DNA of 64,000 bases from Paraburkholderia sp. CNPSo 3272 (GCF_024206495.1 NZ_JAMBPQ010000031.1:16705-80704), one strand, 5' to 3'; shown: positions 33,420 to 42,891, counted from the first letter of the stretch. Notes: a model not told the origin generated them from the letters alone. Translations and numbers: made by a program.

Positions 33420-33585
33420 GGCAGCCTCCTTCGTCAGATGGCGACGCCCGCTTACATCATGCGCCGATTGTGCGTGGCTCGTGCATCGGCTGGCGCATGC
33501 TGCGCGCGACGTCTAACCGCCTGCTTCTGCGGGTCGTGCTGGCTGTCGCAAGCCTCGTGCCGCGCAGCGTGTCACCCGCGTCCTG

Positions 33586-35865
33586 TCATGCACGTGGGCT
33601 CGGGAGCGTCGCATCGTGCTCGCGCTTCGCACGCGCCTGGCGGTCCTCGCGAATCGCCTCGAGCATTTTCTCAAGCAGCGCGATGTCGAACGGCTTCGAC
33701 AGCACCCGCACATCGGCATTGCGCGTGCGTTCGAGCTCCTCCGCGTAGCCCGTCACGAGGATCACGGGCAGGTCCGGCTCGAGCCCCTGCAGGGCCTCGG
33801 CCAGATCGATGCCGTTCATCGTCCCCGGCATGTGGATGTCGGAAAGCACGAGATCGAAGCGCGGCGTGGGCTCGCCCTCGGCAGGCGGCGCTTCGACCCG
33901 TTCCAGCGCACTCGCCGCGTCGCTCGCGCAGGTCACGCGGTGGCCCATCATCTGCAGGAGCGCCTCGGTGCCCGCCGCGACTTCGTCGTTGTCCTCCACG
34001 AGCAGCACGTTCAGCCCGTGCTGCACCTGGGCGCTCTCCTCGCGCGGCTCATTCGCACGCGGCGCGGGCGGCTCTGCGAGCGAGCGCGGCAGATACAGAT
34101 GCACCGTCGTGCCCGCGCCGATCGCACTGTCGATGGCGGCGAGTCCGCCGGTGCGCTCGCAGAACGCAAACACCTGCGGCAGCCCGAGGCCGGTGCCCGT
34201 ACCCTTCGACTTGGTCGTATAGAGCGGCTCGAATGCGCGCGCGAGTACGTCCGGCGGCATGCCCGTGCCGGTGTCTTCGAGCGTGACGTGCACGAAGTCG
34301 CCGTCGAGCGGGAAGCCTTCGCCGGGCCGGAAGCTGATGTTGCGCGCCCGCACCGTGAAGCGGCCGCCGTTGGGCATCGCGTCGCGCGCGTTCACCGCGA
34401 GATTGATGAGCGCGAGCTCGAATTCGGCCACATCGACGAGCACGGGCCACACGTCGTCGTCGACCTCGACGATGAGCGACACCTTCGCGCCGAGCGACGC
34501 GCGCATCAGTTCGCGGGCCGCCGGTAGCCAGCGCCCGACGTGGATCGTCTCATTGCGCAGCGGCTGCTTGCGCGCCACGCCGAGCAGTTGGCGCGTGAGC
34601 GACTGGCCGCTCTTGAGCGCGCGCTCGACCGCCGAGAGTTCGCGCTCGAACCCCGCCGCACCGCGCCGACGCGCGATCTGCACGTTGGCCGAGACGATCA
34701 TCAGCAGGTTGTTGAAGTCATGCGCGACGCTGCCCACGAGGTTGCCGAGCGCTTCCATCTTGCGCGACTGCCGGTAGGCGGATTCGATGGAGCGGCGCAT
34801 CGAGGCCTCGGCCTGCCAGCGCTCCCACGCCTCCTCCTCGGCGGCGAGGCGCCGCAGCGACAGCCAGATCACGCACCAGAGGGCAATCGACGGCGTGAAC
34901 ATCGAGATGATGAGCACGCTCAGGTGCCGGTACCAGGCGGCCCAGATCGCCGGCGTGCGATACGCACAGGTCACATAAACGGGGTATGCGCCCACGCGGC
35001 GGAACGCGAGGATCACGTTGCTGCCGAGCAGCGCGGAATGCATGCGCACGACGCCGGACTCGGTGCCGCGCTGGAGCGCGGCACCCAGCGGCGAGTGCGG
35101 CGTGATCGCCGGGCCGTCCACGCGCGGCGGCGGATCGAAGGCGAGGATCGTGCCGTCGCTGCGCACGAGGCCGAGCGACATCGGCGAGCCGGGGCCGAGC
35201 AGGTCGCGGTAGAACGAGCTGAAATAGCCCGGGCGCAAGGCGACCGAGACGAGACCCGCGAATCCACCGGCGTCGTCGAGGCGCGCCACGCCCATGTTGA
35301 AGACGGTCTCGCCGCTCACCTGGCCCTGCATCACGCGCGAGACGTGGTCGAGCACGCGCCCGTCGCGGATACCGGTGAAGTCCTCGCGCACGGCGATCGA
35401 CATGGGGGGCGGCGGCGAATAGCGGCTGCTCGCGAGCAGGGTGCCGTCGGTCCCGAAAATCGATACGGCGGCCACCTGCGGATAACCGCCGCCGATCGCA
35501 TCGAGTTTCTCGTGGATCTGCGGCTCGCTGGCGCGGATGCCGTCGTCGTTCAGGCCGCGCACGAAGTCGACCACCCGCGCGTCGAGCGCCTCGTTCATGT
35601 CGAACACCTTGAGCGCGTGCTCTTCGGCCACGCGCACGGTGCGCAGCGTGGTGTCGGTGGCGTCGGCTTCGCGCGCGCGCAGGTCGTTGTATGCCATGGC
35701 GGCTACGTAGAGGCACGGCAGCACGATCGCCGCGACGAGCAGCGCGAGCAGCGTGCGCCGGCGCACCGTGAAGTCGTGGCCAGGCGCGGCCGGAAACGGC
35801 GCGTCGTCGGCGGGGGGCGGCTGGGCTATGCGTTCGTCTGGCCGCTGGGGCCGGTCAGCAATCAT
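33586..35865 (-). CDS. Hybrid sensor histidine kinase with C-terminal receiver
   Basis: The 759-residue protein starts at ATG 35865. A first membrane helix (LLALLVAAIVLPCLYVAAMAY) is followed by a periplasmic Cache-like domain of about 250 residues and a second helix (LSVLIISMFTPSIALWCVIWL). The kinase core has the H-box VAHDFNNLLMIVSANVQ, N-box NLAVNARDAMPNGG, G1 DTGTGMP and G2 GTGTGLGLP. The last 140 residues are a receiver with LLVEDNDE, phospho-acceptor Asp in LVLSDIHMPG and the Lys in LSKPFD. No output regulator is next to it, so the receiver may act as an intermediate relay. Confidence 0.88.
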   Translation of the reverse strand: MIADRPQRPDERIAQPPPADDAPFPAAPGHDFTVRRRTLLALLVAAIVLPCLYVAAMAYNDLRAREADATDTTLRTVRVAEEHALKVFDMNEALDARVVDFVRGLNDDGIRASEPQIHEKLDAIGGGYPQVAAVSIFGTDGTLLASSRYSPPPPMSIAVREDFTGIRDGRVLDHVSRVMQGQVSGETVFNMGVARLDDAGGFAGLVSVALRPGYFSSFYRDLLGPGSPMSLGLVRSDGTILAFDPPPRVDGPAITPHSPLGAALQRGTESGVVRMHSALLGSNVILAFRRVGAYPVYVTCAYRTPAIWAAWYRHLSVLIISMFTPSIALWCVIWLSLRRLAAEEEAWERWQAEASMRRSIESAYRQSRKMEALGNLVGSVAHDFNNLLMIVSANVQIARRRGAAGFERELSAVERALKSGQSLTRQLLGVARKQPLRNETIHVGRWLPAARELMRASLGAKVSLIVEVDDDVWPVLVDVAEFELALINLAVNARDAMPNGGRFTVRARNISFRPGEGFPLDGDFVHVTLEDTGTGMPPDVLARAFEPLYTTKSKGTGTGLGLPQVFAFCERTGGLAAIDSAIGAGTTVHLYLPRSLAEPPAPRANEPREESAQVQHGLNVLLVEDNDEVAAGTEALLQMMGHRVTCASDAASALERVEAPPAEGEPTPRFDLVLSDIHMPGTMNGIDLAEALQGLEPDLPVILVTGYAEELERTRNADVRVLSKPFDIALLEKMLEAIREDRQARAKREHDATLPSPRA

Positions 35866-36049
35866 CGTACGGAAAAGCAGGGAAAAGGCGGCGGGGCAGT
35901 CGACATGATAAACGACCGCGATGCCGCCCCGGCGGCCGGCGCGTGCCCCCGCGCGCCGCAATCGTCATCCGTCGGGAAGGCCGGCCGGGGGTTTTCGTCT
36001 CGCGGGATGCCGAATTCGCGAAAATCGGCGAAGCGCAAACGTACCACAA

Positions 36050-36210
36050 AGGGATAATTGACGTTCTTTATTTATGAGTTGGTCAATTTATTTCCTTAAA
36101 TTAGCCAGAATGAGTCGATTCTGTTCGGTGATTGATTAACGGCGAGTTGCATTTGATTCAATTTGATTCGAGAATCGCGGACACGATAAATAACGTATTC
36201 GCATGAGCGC
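36050..36210. other. AT-rich gene-free stretch
   Basis: Between the hybrid kinase gene and the cheY-like gene (35866-36486) this segment is clearly richer in A/T than its surroundings. It has repeated ATTTGATTC-type words (for example around 36150). No gene, hairpin or operator could be assigned apart from the promoter at 36414. Confidence 0.4.
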
Positions 36211-36413
36211 CATGCTCGCCATTACGGCGCATGGCCATGCTACGGGGTGGCTGCAGGCATGCAGACGAGGGCCTTCGCAACCGGCGCACGAGTTGCCGGC
36301 GGTAGCCATTGCGCAACGGCGCCGCCATGCGTCTTGCGTCGGCGCGCCAGCGCGCGTCCGTTCATGCGTTACGCATTATTCGGCCCGCTTCGCAATTTTC
36401 TTTGAAGTTTCCC

Positions 36414-36440
36414 TAAAGTAATTGCCCGCGCCGCCGTTAA
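36414..36440 (+). promoter_or_regulatory. Sigma-28 (FliA)-type promoter for the cheY-cheC-GGDEF operon
   Basis: TAAAGTAA (36414-36421), exactly 11 nt, then GCCGTTAA (36433-36440). This matches the FliA consensus TAAAGTTT-N11-GCCGATAA at 6 of 8 and 7 of 8 positions. It ends 46 bp before the ATG of the cheY-like gene. Confidence 0.65.
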
Positions 36441-36486
36441 TCCGTCGAAACGCACTCCGTCCAACGCACACTCATTCAGCATATCC

Positions 36487-36855
36487 ATGTCCTTGCCCAT
36501 CGTGATCGCCGATGACTCGCTGTTAGCCCGCAAGGTGCTCACGAAGGCGCTGCCCGAGGACTGGGACGTGGCCATTTCGTACGCGTCGAACGGACACGAA
36601 GCGCTCGCCCATTACCGCGCCGGTCGCGCGGCTGTAATGTTCCTCGACCTGACGATGCCCGACCTGACGGGCTTCCAGGTCCTCGAAGCGTTGCAGCACG
36701 AAGACCTGAATACGTTCGTGATCGTCGTTTCCGCGGACGTCCAGCCTCGTGCCCGCGAGCGCGTGCAGGCGCTCGGCGCGGCGGCGTTCGTCGCAAAGCC
36801 GGTAACCCAGGAGGCGCTGCTGCCCATCCTGAAGGAGTACGGGTTGTATGCCTGA
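36487..36855 (+). CDS. CheY-like single-domain response regulator
   Basis: The 122-residue receiver domain has acidic pocket D9/D10, phospho-acceptor D54 (FLDLTMPD), the Ser in VVSAD and K104 in VAKPV. There is no output domain, so it works by protein-protein contact like CheY. It is the first gene of a three-gene operon, overlapping the CheC-like gene by 8 bp, and is preceded by a sigma-28-type promoter, which points to motility or chemotaxis control. Confidence 0.92.
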   Translation: MSLPIVIADDSLLARKVLTKALPEDWDVAISYASNGHEALAHYRAGRAAVMFLDLTMPDLTGFQVLEALQHEDLNTFVIVVSADVQPRARERVQALGAAAFVAKPVTQEALLPILKEYGLYA

Positions 36856-37471
36856 TCGAGTGTTCACGGAACTCCAGCGCGACGCGCTGCAGGAGATCGC
36901 CAATCTCGGCATGGGGCAGGCCGCGACGCGACTGTCGGGGCTGCTCAATGCCTTCATCGAGCTGTCGGTGCCGCGCGTGCGCGTGGTCGCCGTCTCCGAG
37001 GCCGCGGAGGCGCTGCGTGAGATGACCGGTATCGACGGCCCGGTTGCGGCCGTGCGCCAGGGCTTTCGCTCGGAAATCAAGGGCGAGGCGCTGGTGATCT
37101 GCCGCAGCGGCGAGATCGCCGAACTTGGCAGCCTGGTCGGCGGACCTTACGCGACGATCGGCGACGATGCCCTCACCGAGGAAGAGCTGATGTTCGACGT
37201 CGCCAACGCGCTCACGGGCGCGTGCGTGTCGTCGATGCTCGACCAGCTCGGACGCATGCCGGTGTTTTCGCAGCCAGGCCTGCTCGGCGAGGCGATCATG
37301 CTCGACGAGGTGTTCCAGCCGGGGCTGCTCGCCTGGGACGTCGCGCTGCTCGTCGAAGTCAATTTCGCGCTGGAAGACCAGCGCTTTCGCGCCCACCTCG
37401 TCATGCTGATGGCCGAGGAGTCGATCCATGTCGTGAGCCGGGCCATCGACGCGTTGTTACATAGCCTATGA
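36848..37471 (+). CDS. CheC-family chemotaxis phosphatase-like protein
   Basis: The 207-residue protein shows the two CheC/FliY-type active-site repeats. The first is LQEIANLGMGQAATRLS with E16 and N19; the second is MFDVANALTGACVSSML, where Asp replaces the usual Glu of the ExxN pair. CheC proteins dephosphorylate CheY-P. Overlap with the CheY-like gene on one side and the GGDEF gene on the other makes the CheY-like protein its probable substrate (inference). Confidence 0.85.
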   Translation: MPDRVFTELQRDALQEIANLGMGQAATRLSGLLNAFIELSVPRVRVVAVSEAAEALREMTGIDGPVAAVRQGFRSEIKGEALVICRSGEIAELGSLVGGPYATIGDDALTEEELMFDVANALTGACVSSMLDQLGRMPVFSQPGLLGEAIMLDEVFQPGLLAWDVALLVEVNFALEDQRFRAHLVMLMAEESIHVVSRAIDALLHSL

Positions 37472-38412
37472 ACGAGCCAGCCGGGTTGCCAACACTAGCG
37501 GACCTCGTGGTCGAACGGGTGGGCTTCGGCATATTCGTGGTCGATCGCGACATGAACGTGCTGAGCTGGAACCGCTTCATGCAGGATCACAGCGGCGTGA
37601 CCGCCGAGGACGTGATCGGCCGCTCGATCTTCGAACGCTTTCCCGACCTGCCGCGCGCGTGGCTCACGCGCAAGGTGGAAAGCGTGTTCCAGTTGGGCAG
37701 CTTTGCGTTCAGCTCGTGGGAGCAGCGCCCGTATCTGTTCCAGTTCGACCATGACCGGCCGATCACGGGCGGTGTGGACTACATGCAGCAGGACTGCACC
37801 TTCATGCCGCTCATGCGCGGGCGCGATGTGATCGCCGTGTGCGTGACCATCTCGGACGTCACTCACGTGAGCGTCATGCAGCGCGAGCGCGAAGACGCCG
37901 TGGCCAGGCTGCGCGAATACGCCGACCGCGACGGCCTCACCGGCATCGCCAACCGGCGCTTTTTCGAAACGCGTCTCGCCGATGAATTCCTGCGCTGGCA
38001 GCGCTACGGCGGCGAACTGTCGATGCTGCTGTTCGACCTCGATCACTTCAAGCGCATCAACGACGAATTCGGCCACGTGGCCGGCGACACGGTGCTGCGC
38101 TCGATGGCGCAGCGCGTCTCGGGCGTGGTGCGCAAGCAGGATGTGTTCGGCCGCTTCGGCGGCGAGGAATTCGCGCTGCTCCTGCCGTGCACGCCGCTCG
38201 ACGACGCGCTCTACGTGGCGGAGAAGATCCGCCGCACGATCGGCGACGAGCCGATCGAGGTGCAGGGCGTGATCGTGCCCGTGACGGCCAGCGTCGGCGC
38301 CGCGACGGCGCGCACGGGTGCGCCCGACTACGAAGGCATGATCAACGAGGCGGACGCCGCCCTCTATACGGCGAAGCGCCAGGGGCGCAACCGCTCGGTC
38401 GCGCTCGCCTGA
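37468..38412 (+). CDS. PAS-GGDEF diguanylate cyclase
   Basis: The 314-residue soluble protein has an N-terminal PAS domain (about 10-130; FGIFVVDRDMNVLSWNRFMQDHSGVTAEDVIGRSIFE). A GGDEF domain follows (about 150-312) with active-site GGEEF at 231-235 and the inhibitory-site RxxD as RKQD at 222-225. It should make cyclic di-GMP from two GTP and be product-inhibited. It overlaps the CheC-like gene by 4 bp, so phospho-signalling and c-di-GMP synthesis are coupled in one operon. Confidence 0.92.
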   Translation: MNEPAGLPTLADLVVERVGFGIFVVDRDMNVLSWNRFMQDHSGVTAEDVIGRSIFERFPDLPRAWLTRKVESVFQLGSFAFSSWEQRPYLFQFDHDRPITGGVDYMQQDCTFMPLMRGRDVIAVCVTISDVTHVSVMQREREDAVARLREYADRDGLTGIANRRFFETRLADEFLRWQRYGGELSMLLFDLDHFKRINDEFGHVAGDTVLRSMAQRVSGVVRKQDVFGRFGGEEFALLLPCTPLDDALYVAEKIRRTIGDEPIEVQGVIVPVTASVGAATARTGAPDYEGMINEADAALYTAKRQGRNRSVALA

Positions 38413-38510
38413 TTCCTGCCGCGGCGCGGACAGCCCCCGCCTCAATGCGCTTCACCGCCCCATGTTCCGGGCCACGCGGCCGTGGCTTCACCGGCCCGAT
38501 GCTCCGACCG

Positions 38511-38580
38511 GCCTACGCGGGCCGCCCTGCGCGGGCCGCCCTACGCGGGCCGCCCTACGCGGGCCGCCCTACGCGGGCCG
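38511..38580 (+). repeat. Five tandem copies of a 14-bp GC-rich unit
   Basis: The unit is CCCTACGCGGGCCG. Units start at 38511, 38525, 38539, 38553 and 38567; the last three are identical and the first two each have one change. They lie in the 332-bp gap before hpnD, ahead of a possible -10 element TATACT (38594-38599). The period is not a multiple of three and no coding frame fits. Confidence 0.85.
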
Positions 38581-38744
38581 CCCCAAAGGTTGATATACTT
38601 TTGCCCGTTTCCGGCCTTGCACGCCTCCTGGCGAACAATTTAAGGGTCGGGTGCCTCGCGCGTGTCCGCGCGCGCGGGCGACCCGCGGCAATGCGGGCCC
38701 GAATTGAGTCGAACGCCCGTGAGGGCGCCCCAGCGGAGATCGTC

Positions 38745-39596
38745 TTGGCTGTTTCCAATCTCGTCGTGGACGATACACAACAAACCGACGCTGCCGCCGC
38801 TTCGTCGGGCAGCTCGTTTTATCTGGCGATGCGGATCCTGCCCCCCGCGCAGCGCGACGCCATGTATCAGGTCTACGCCTTCTGCCGCGCTGTCGACGAC
38901 ATCGCGGACAGCGACCTGCCGCGCGCCGAGCGCGCGGCGGGGCTCGAACAATGGCGCGCCGACATCGACGCGTGCTATGCCGGCACGCCGCGCGCCTCGC
39001 TCGCGGCGCTCACGCGCCATATCCATACGTTCGGGCTGCAGCGCGAAGATTTTCACGCGATGATCGACGGCATGGCCATGGACGCCGCCGAGGACATCTG
39101 CGCCCCCGACGAGGACACGCTCGACCTGTACTGCGACCGAGTGGCGAGCGCCGCAGGCCGGCTGTCGGTGAGGATTTTCGGGATGCAGGAGAAGCCGGGC
39201 CGCTTGCTGTCGCACCATCTGGGGCGCGCGCTACAGCTCACCAACATCCTGCGCGACATCGACGAAGACGCGGACATCAACCGCTGCTATCTGCCGCGCG
39301 AGCTGCTCGCGCGCGAGGGGATCGCGGCGGGCAATCCGCTCACGATCGCCGCCGACCCGTCGCTGCCGCGTGTGTGCGAGACGCTCGTGCAGCGCGCCCG
39401 CGCGCACTTCGCGCAGGCCGACGCGATCATGGACGCCGCATCGCGCGCGCAGGTGAAAGCGCCGCGCATCATGTCGGGCGTCTACCGCGTGCTGCTCGAG
39501 CGCACCGTGGATCGCGGCTTCGACCTGCCGCGCACGAAAGTCAGCAAGCCGCGCGCACGGCTCATGTGGATCGTCGCGCGTTACGCGCTGTTCTGA
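38745..39596 (+). CDS. hpnD: Presqualene diphosphate synthase HpnD
   Basis: The 283-residue protein is of the squalene/phytoene synthase family. It joins two farnesyl diphosphates to presqualene diphosphate. Aspartate-rich motifs are AVDDIADSD (first) and RDIDEDADINRCYLPREL (second). TTG 38745 is chosen as start because GCGGAGA lies 6 nt upstream; an in-frame ATG at 38691 lacks an RBS. It is the first gene of hpnD-hpnE-shc-hpnG. The gene body contains an exact RepA-type 17-mer at 39167-39183. Confidence 0.9.
   Translation: MAVSNLVVDDTQQTDAAAASSGSSFYLAMRILPPAQRDAMYQVYAFCRAVDDIADSDLPRAERAAGLEQWRADIDACYAGTPRASLAALTRHIHTFGLQREDFHAMIDGMAMDAAEDICAPDEDTLDLYCDRVASAAGRLSVRIFGMQEKPGRLLSHHLGRALQLTNILRDIDEDADINRCYLPRELLAREGIAAGNPLTIAADPSLPRVCETLVQRARAHFAQADAIMDAASRAQVKAPRIMSGVYRVLLERTVDRGFDLPRTKVSKPRARLMWIVARYALF
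39167..39183 (+). repeat. Exact RepA-type 17-mer inside hpnD
   Basis: GGTGAGGATTTTCGGGA is identical to array copies at 26603 and 26977. It encodes part of LSVRIFG using AGG, ATT and GGG, codons that are rare in this gene, which otherwise favours CGC, ATC and GGC. Confidence 0.6.
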
Positions 39597-40864
39597 TGCC
39601 TCGGCTAGTCCACGTCATCGGCGCTGGGCTTGCGGGCCTCGCGACGGCCGTGCGGCTTCAGCGGCGCGGCGTGCAGGTGGCGCTCTACGAGGCCGCCAGC
39701 CAGGCAGGGGGACGCTGCCGCTCGTACTACGACCGCACGCTTTCGGCGACGCTCGACACGGGCAATCATCTGGTGCTGGCAGGACATGCGCGCACGCTCG
39801 AGTACGTGCGCACGATCGGCGCCGGCGACGCGCTCGCGGGCCCCACCGAGCCGGGCTTCGCGTTCATGGATATCGCCGCGCGCGCGCGCTGGACGGTGCG
39901 CTTCTCGCGTTCGCGCATGCCGTTCTGGATCGGCGACTCGCGCTCGCGCGTGCCGGGTACGCGCGCCGCCGACTATCTGGGCCTGCTGCCGCTCCTGTTC
40001 GCCAAGCCGGGCCGCACGATGGCGCAGACCATGCGCTGCGAAGGCGTGCTGTGGGACCGGCTGCTGCACCCGTTCTTTCTCACGGCGCTCAATGTCGAGC
40101 CGCGCGTGGGCAGCGCGGAGCTGGCGGGCGCGATGCTGCGCGAGTCGCTCACGGCGGGCGGCGAGTCGTTCCGGCCGCTGGCGGCGCGCGCAGGGCTTTC
40201 GAGCGCGTTCGTCGATCCGGCCTTGCGCATGCTTCAGCACGGCGGCGCGGCGATTCGCCTCGACTCGCCGCTTAGGGAGATCGTGTACGACGACGCGGCG
40301 GCCCGCGTCGTCGCACTCGATTTTTCAGACGGGCGCGTCACGCTCGCGCCCGATGAGGCGGTGGTGCTGGCCGTGCCCGGCGCGGCCGCCGCGGCGCTCG
40401 TGCCGGCGCTGCAGGCGCCGCAGCGCCACAATGCGATCGTCACGGTGCACTACGCGGTGCCGGCGCCGTCGGGCCTCGTGACGCCGATGGCGCTCGTCAA
40501 CGGCACGGCCCACTGGCTGTGCACGGCCGAAGGGCGGCTCTCGGCGACGATCCACGACGCGCACGGCGTGCTCGACCTCGATCCCGAGGAGATCGCGCGC
40601 CGCGTGTGGGCCGACGTGGCCGAGGCGGCCTCGCTGCCGCTCGAGCCGCTGCCTGCCTGGCGCGTGTGCGCCGATGCGCGCGCGACCTTCGCCGCTGTGC
40701 CCGACGAGGAATGGCGCCGGCCCGCGACGCGCACGCGCTGGAACAATCTGATGCTTGCAGGCGACTGGACGGCTACCGGTCTGCCCGCGACGATCGAAGG
40801 AGCGATCCGCTCGGGCCGCAAGGCCGCCGAGCTGCTCCTGACCGAAAATTTGGAACGTAGATGA
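39596..40864 (+). CDS. hpnE: Squalene-forming FAD-dependent oxidoreductase HpnE
   Basis: The 422-residue amine-oxidase/phytoene-desaturase-like flavoprotein has FAD motif GAGLAGLATA starting at residue 9, followed by EAASQAGGRCRS. In the HpnCDE pathway it reduces hydroxysqualene to squalene. The ATG overlaps the hpnD stop by 1 bp and the gene overlaps shc by 4 bp, so the three are coupled. The C-terminal FAD segment (NLMLAGDWTATGLPATIEGAIRSGRKAAELL) is intact. Confidence 0.92.
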   Translation: MPRLVHVIGAGLAGLATAVRLQRRGVQVALYEAASQAGGRCRSYYDRTLSATLDTGNHLVLAGHARTLEYVRTIGAGDALAGPTEPGFAFMDIAARARWTVRFSRSRMPFWIGDSRSRVPGTRAADYLGLLPLLFAKPGRTMAQTMRCEGVLWDRLLHPFFLTALNVEPRVGSAELAGAMLRESLTAGGESFRPLAARAGLSSAFVDPALRMLQHGGAAIRLDSPLREIVYDDAAARVVALDFSDGRVTLAPDEAVVLAVPGAAAAALVPALQAPQRHNAIVTVHYAVPAPSGLVTPMALVNGTAHWLCTAEGRLSATIHDAHGVLDLDPEEIARRVWADVAEAASLPLEPLPAWRVCADARATFAAVPDEEWRRPATRTRWNNLMLAGDWTATGLPATIEGAIRSGRKAAELLLTENLERR

Positions 40865-42891
40865 ACGATTTATCCCAAGCCACGCGGGGCGTCGTCACGC
40901 CGGACGTGGCAATGCCCGCTCCCACGTTTGCCGACGAGACGGCCGCACCGGTCGGCGCACCGCTCGCGACGCTCGATGCCGCCGTCGTGCGCGCGACCGA
41001 CGCGATCCTCGCCGACCAGCGCGCCGATGGCCATTGGGTCTACGAACTCGAAGCGGACGCCACGATCCCGGCCGAATACGTGCTGCTCGTGCATTACCTG
41101 GGCGAAACCGCGAACCTCGAGCTCGAACAGAAGATCGCGCGCTACCTGCGCCGCATCCAGCTGCCGGAGGGCGGCTGGCCGCTCTTCACCGACGGCGCGA
41201 TGGATGTGAGCGCGAGCGTGAAGGCTTACTTCGCACTCAAGATGATTGGCGACGCCGACGACGCCGACCACATGGTGCGTGCGCGCGAGGCGATTCTCGC
41301 GGCGGGCGGCGCGGAGCAGGTCAACGTGTTCACGCGCATCCTGCTCGCGCTCTTTGGCGTGGTGACCTGGTACGCAGTCCCGATCATGCCCGTCGAGATC
41401 ACGTTGTTGCCGCAGTGGTTCCCGTTCCATCTTTCGAAGGTGTCGTACTGGGCGCGCACGGTGATCGTGCCGCTGCTCGTGCTGGGCGCGAAGCGTCCGG
41501 TGGCGCGCAACCCGCGTGGCGTGCGCATCGACGAGCTGTTCCGCGGCGCGCCGGTGAGCGTGGGCCTGAACGCCCGCTCCCCGCATCAGAGCAAGGGCTG
41601 GTTCGGTTTCTTCCGCGCCGTGGACGGCGTGCTGCGCGTGACCGATCCGCTCTTCCCGACCTACCTGCGCCAGCGTGCGATCGACGCCGCGGTGGCGTTC
41701 GTCGACGAGCGCCTGAATGGCGAGGACGGTCTGGGCGCGATCTTCCCGGCCATGGCCAACGCCGTGATGATGTACGACGTGCTCGGCTATCCCGCCGATC
41801 ATCCGCATCGCGCGATCGCGCGCCAGTCGCTCGAAAAGCTGGTGACGGTTCACACGGAGGAGGCGTACGTCCAACCCTGCCTCTCGCCCGTGTGGGACAC
41901 GTCGCTGGCGGCGCATGCCCTGCTGGAGACCGGTGACGCCCGCGCCGAGGACGCCGCGCGCCGCGGCCTCGAATGGCTGCGTCCGCTGCAGATTCTCGAC
42001 GTGCGCGGCGACTGGATCTCGCGCCGTGAGGCGGTGCGCCCGGGCGGCTGGGCGTTCCAGTACGCGAACCCGCACTACCCCGACGTCGACGACACGGCCG
42101 TGGTCGTGGCCGCGATGGACCGTGTGGACAAGCTCGACAACACGAACGCCTACGACGCCCCGATCGCCCGCGCGCGCGAATGGGTGGTCGGCATGCAAAG
42201 CAGCAACGGCGGCTGGGGCGCGTTCGAGCCGGAGAACACGCAGTACTACCTGAACAACATCCCGTTCTCGGACCACGGCGCACTGCTCGATCCGCCGACC
42301 GCCGACGTCTCGGGCCGCTGCCTCTCGATGCTCGCGCAGCTCGGCGAACTGCCGGCCGCGAGCGAGCACGCGCGCCGCGCGTACAACTACCTGCTCGAAG
42401 AGCAGGAAGCCGATGGCAGCTGGTACGGCCGCTGGGGCATGAACTACATCTACGGCACGTGGACGGCGCTGTGCGCGCTCAACGCGGCCGGTCTCGGTCA
42501 CGACGACCCGCGCATGAAGCGCGCGGTGCAATGGCTCGTGCAGATCCAGAACGACGACGGCGGCTGGGGCGAAGACGGCACGAGCTACAAGCTGGAATAC
42601 CGCGGCTACGAGCGCGCCACCAGCACCGCTTCGCAAACGGCCTGGGCGCTGCTCGGCCTGATGGCCGCGGGCGCGGTCGATCATCCGGCGGTTGCGCGCG
42701 GCATCGAGTATCTGCAGACAACGCAGCAGGAACACGGCCTCTGGGACGAAACGCGCTTCACGGCCACGGGCTTTCCGCGCGTTTTCTATCTGCGCTACCA
42801 CGGTTACCGCAAGTTCTTCCCGCTGTGGGCGCTTGCGCGCTACCGCAACCTCAAGCGCGCGGGCGTGACGCGCGTCACGGTAGGTCTGTGA
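40861..42891 (+). CDS. shc: Squalene-hopene cyclase
   Basis: The 676-residue terpene cyclase converts squalene to hopene and diplopterol at the inner membrane. The catalytic DxDD motif is DVDD at residues 408-411. Several QW-type repeats are visible (GGWGAFEPENTQYYLNN, DGSWYGRWGMNYIYGTW, GGWGEDGTSYK, GLWDETRFTATGFP). Length is normal for the family. Its stop overlaps hpnG by 4 bp. Confidence 0.97.
   Translation: MNDLSQATRGVVTPDVAMPAPTFADETAAPVGAPLATLDAAVVRATDAILADQRADGHWVYELEADATIPAEYVLLVHYLGETANLELEQKIARYLRRIQLPEGGWPLFTDGAMDVSASVKAYFALKMIGDADDADHMVRAREAILAAGGAEQVNVFTRILLALFGVVTWYAVPIMPVEITLLPQWFPFHLSKVSYWARTVIVPLLVLGAKRPVARNPRGVRIDELFRGAPVSVGLNARSPHQSKGWFGFFRAVDGVLRVTDPLFPTYLRQRAIDAAVAFVDERLNGEDGLGAIFPAMANAVMMYDVLGYPADHPHRAIARQSLEKLVTVHTEEAYVQPCLSPVWDTSLAAHALLETGDARAEDAARRGLEWLRPLQILDVRGDWISRREAVRPGGWAFQYANPHYPDVDDTAVVVAAMDRVDKLDNTNAYDAPIARAREWVVGMQSSNGGWGAFEPENTQYYLNNIPFSDHGALLDPPTADVSGRCLSMLAQLGELPAASEHARRAYNYLLEEQEADGSWYGRWGMNYIYGTWTALCALNAAGLGHDDPRMKRAVQWLVQIQNDDGGWGEDGTSYKLEYRGYERATSTASQTAWALLGLMAAGAVDHPAVARGIEYLQTTQQEHGLWDETRFTATGFPRVFYLRYHGYRKFFPLWALARYRNLKRAGVTRVTVGL

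Noticed and set aside
36203..36421. 72-codon frame in the gene-free region before the cheY-like gene
   Set aside because: No RBS, biased composition, and it overlaps the sigma-28-type promoter.
41399..42283. Minus-strand frame inside shc
   Set aside because: Arg/Pro/Ser low-complexity product antisense to a clear cyclase gene.
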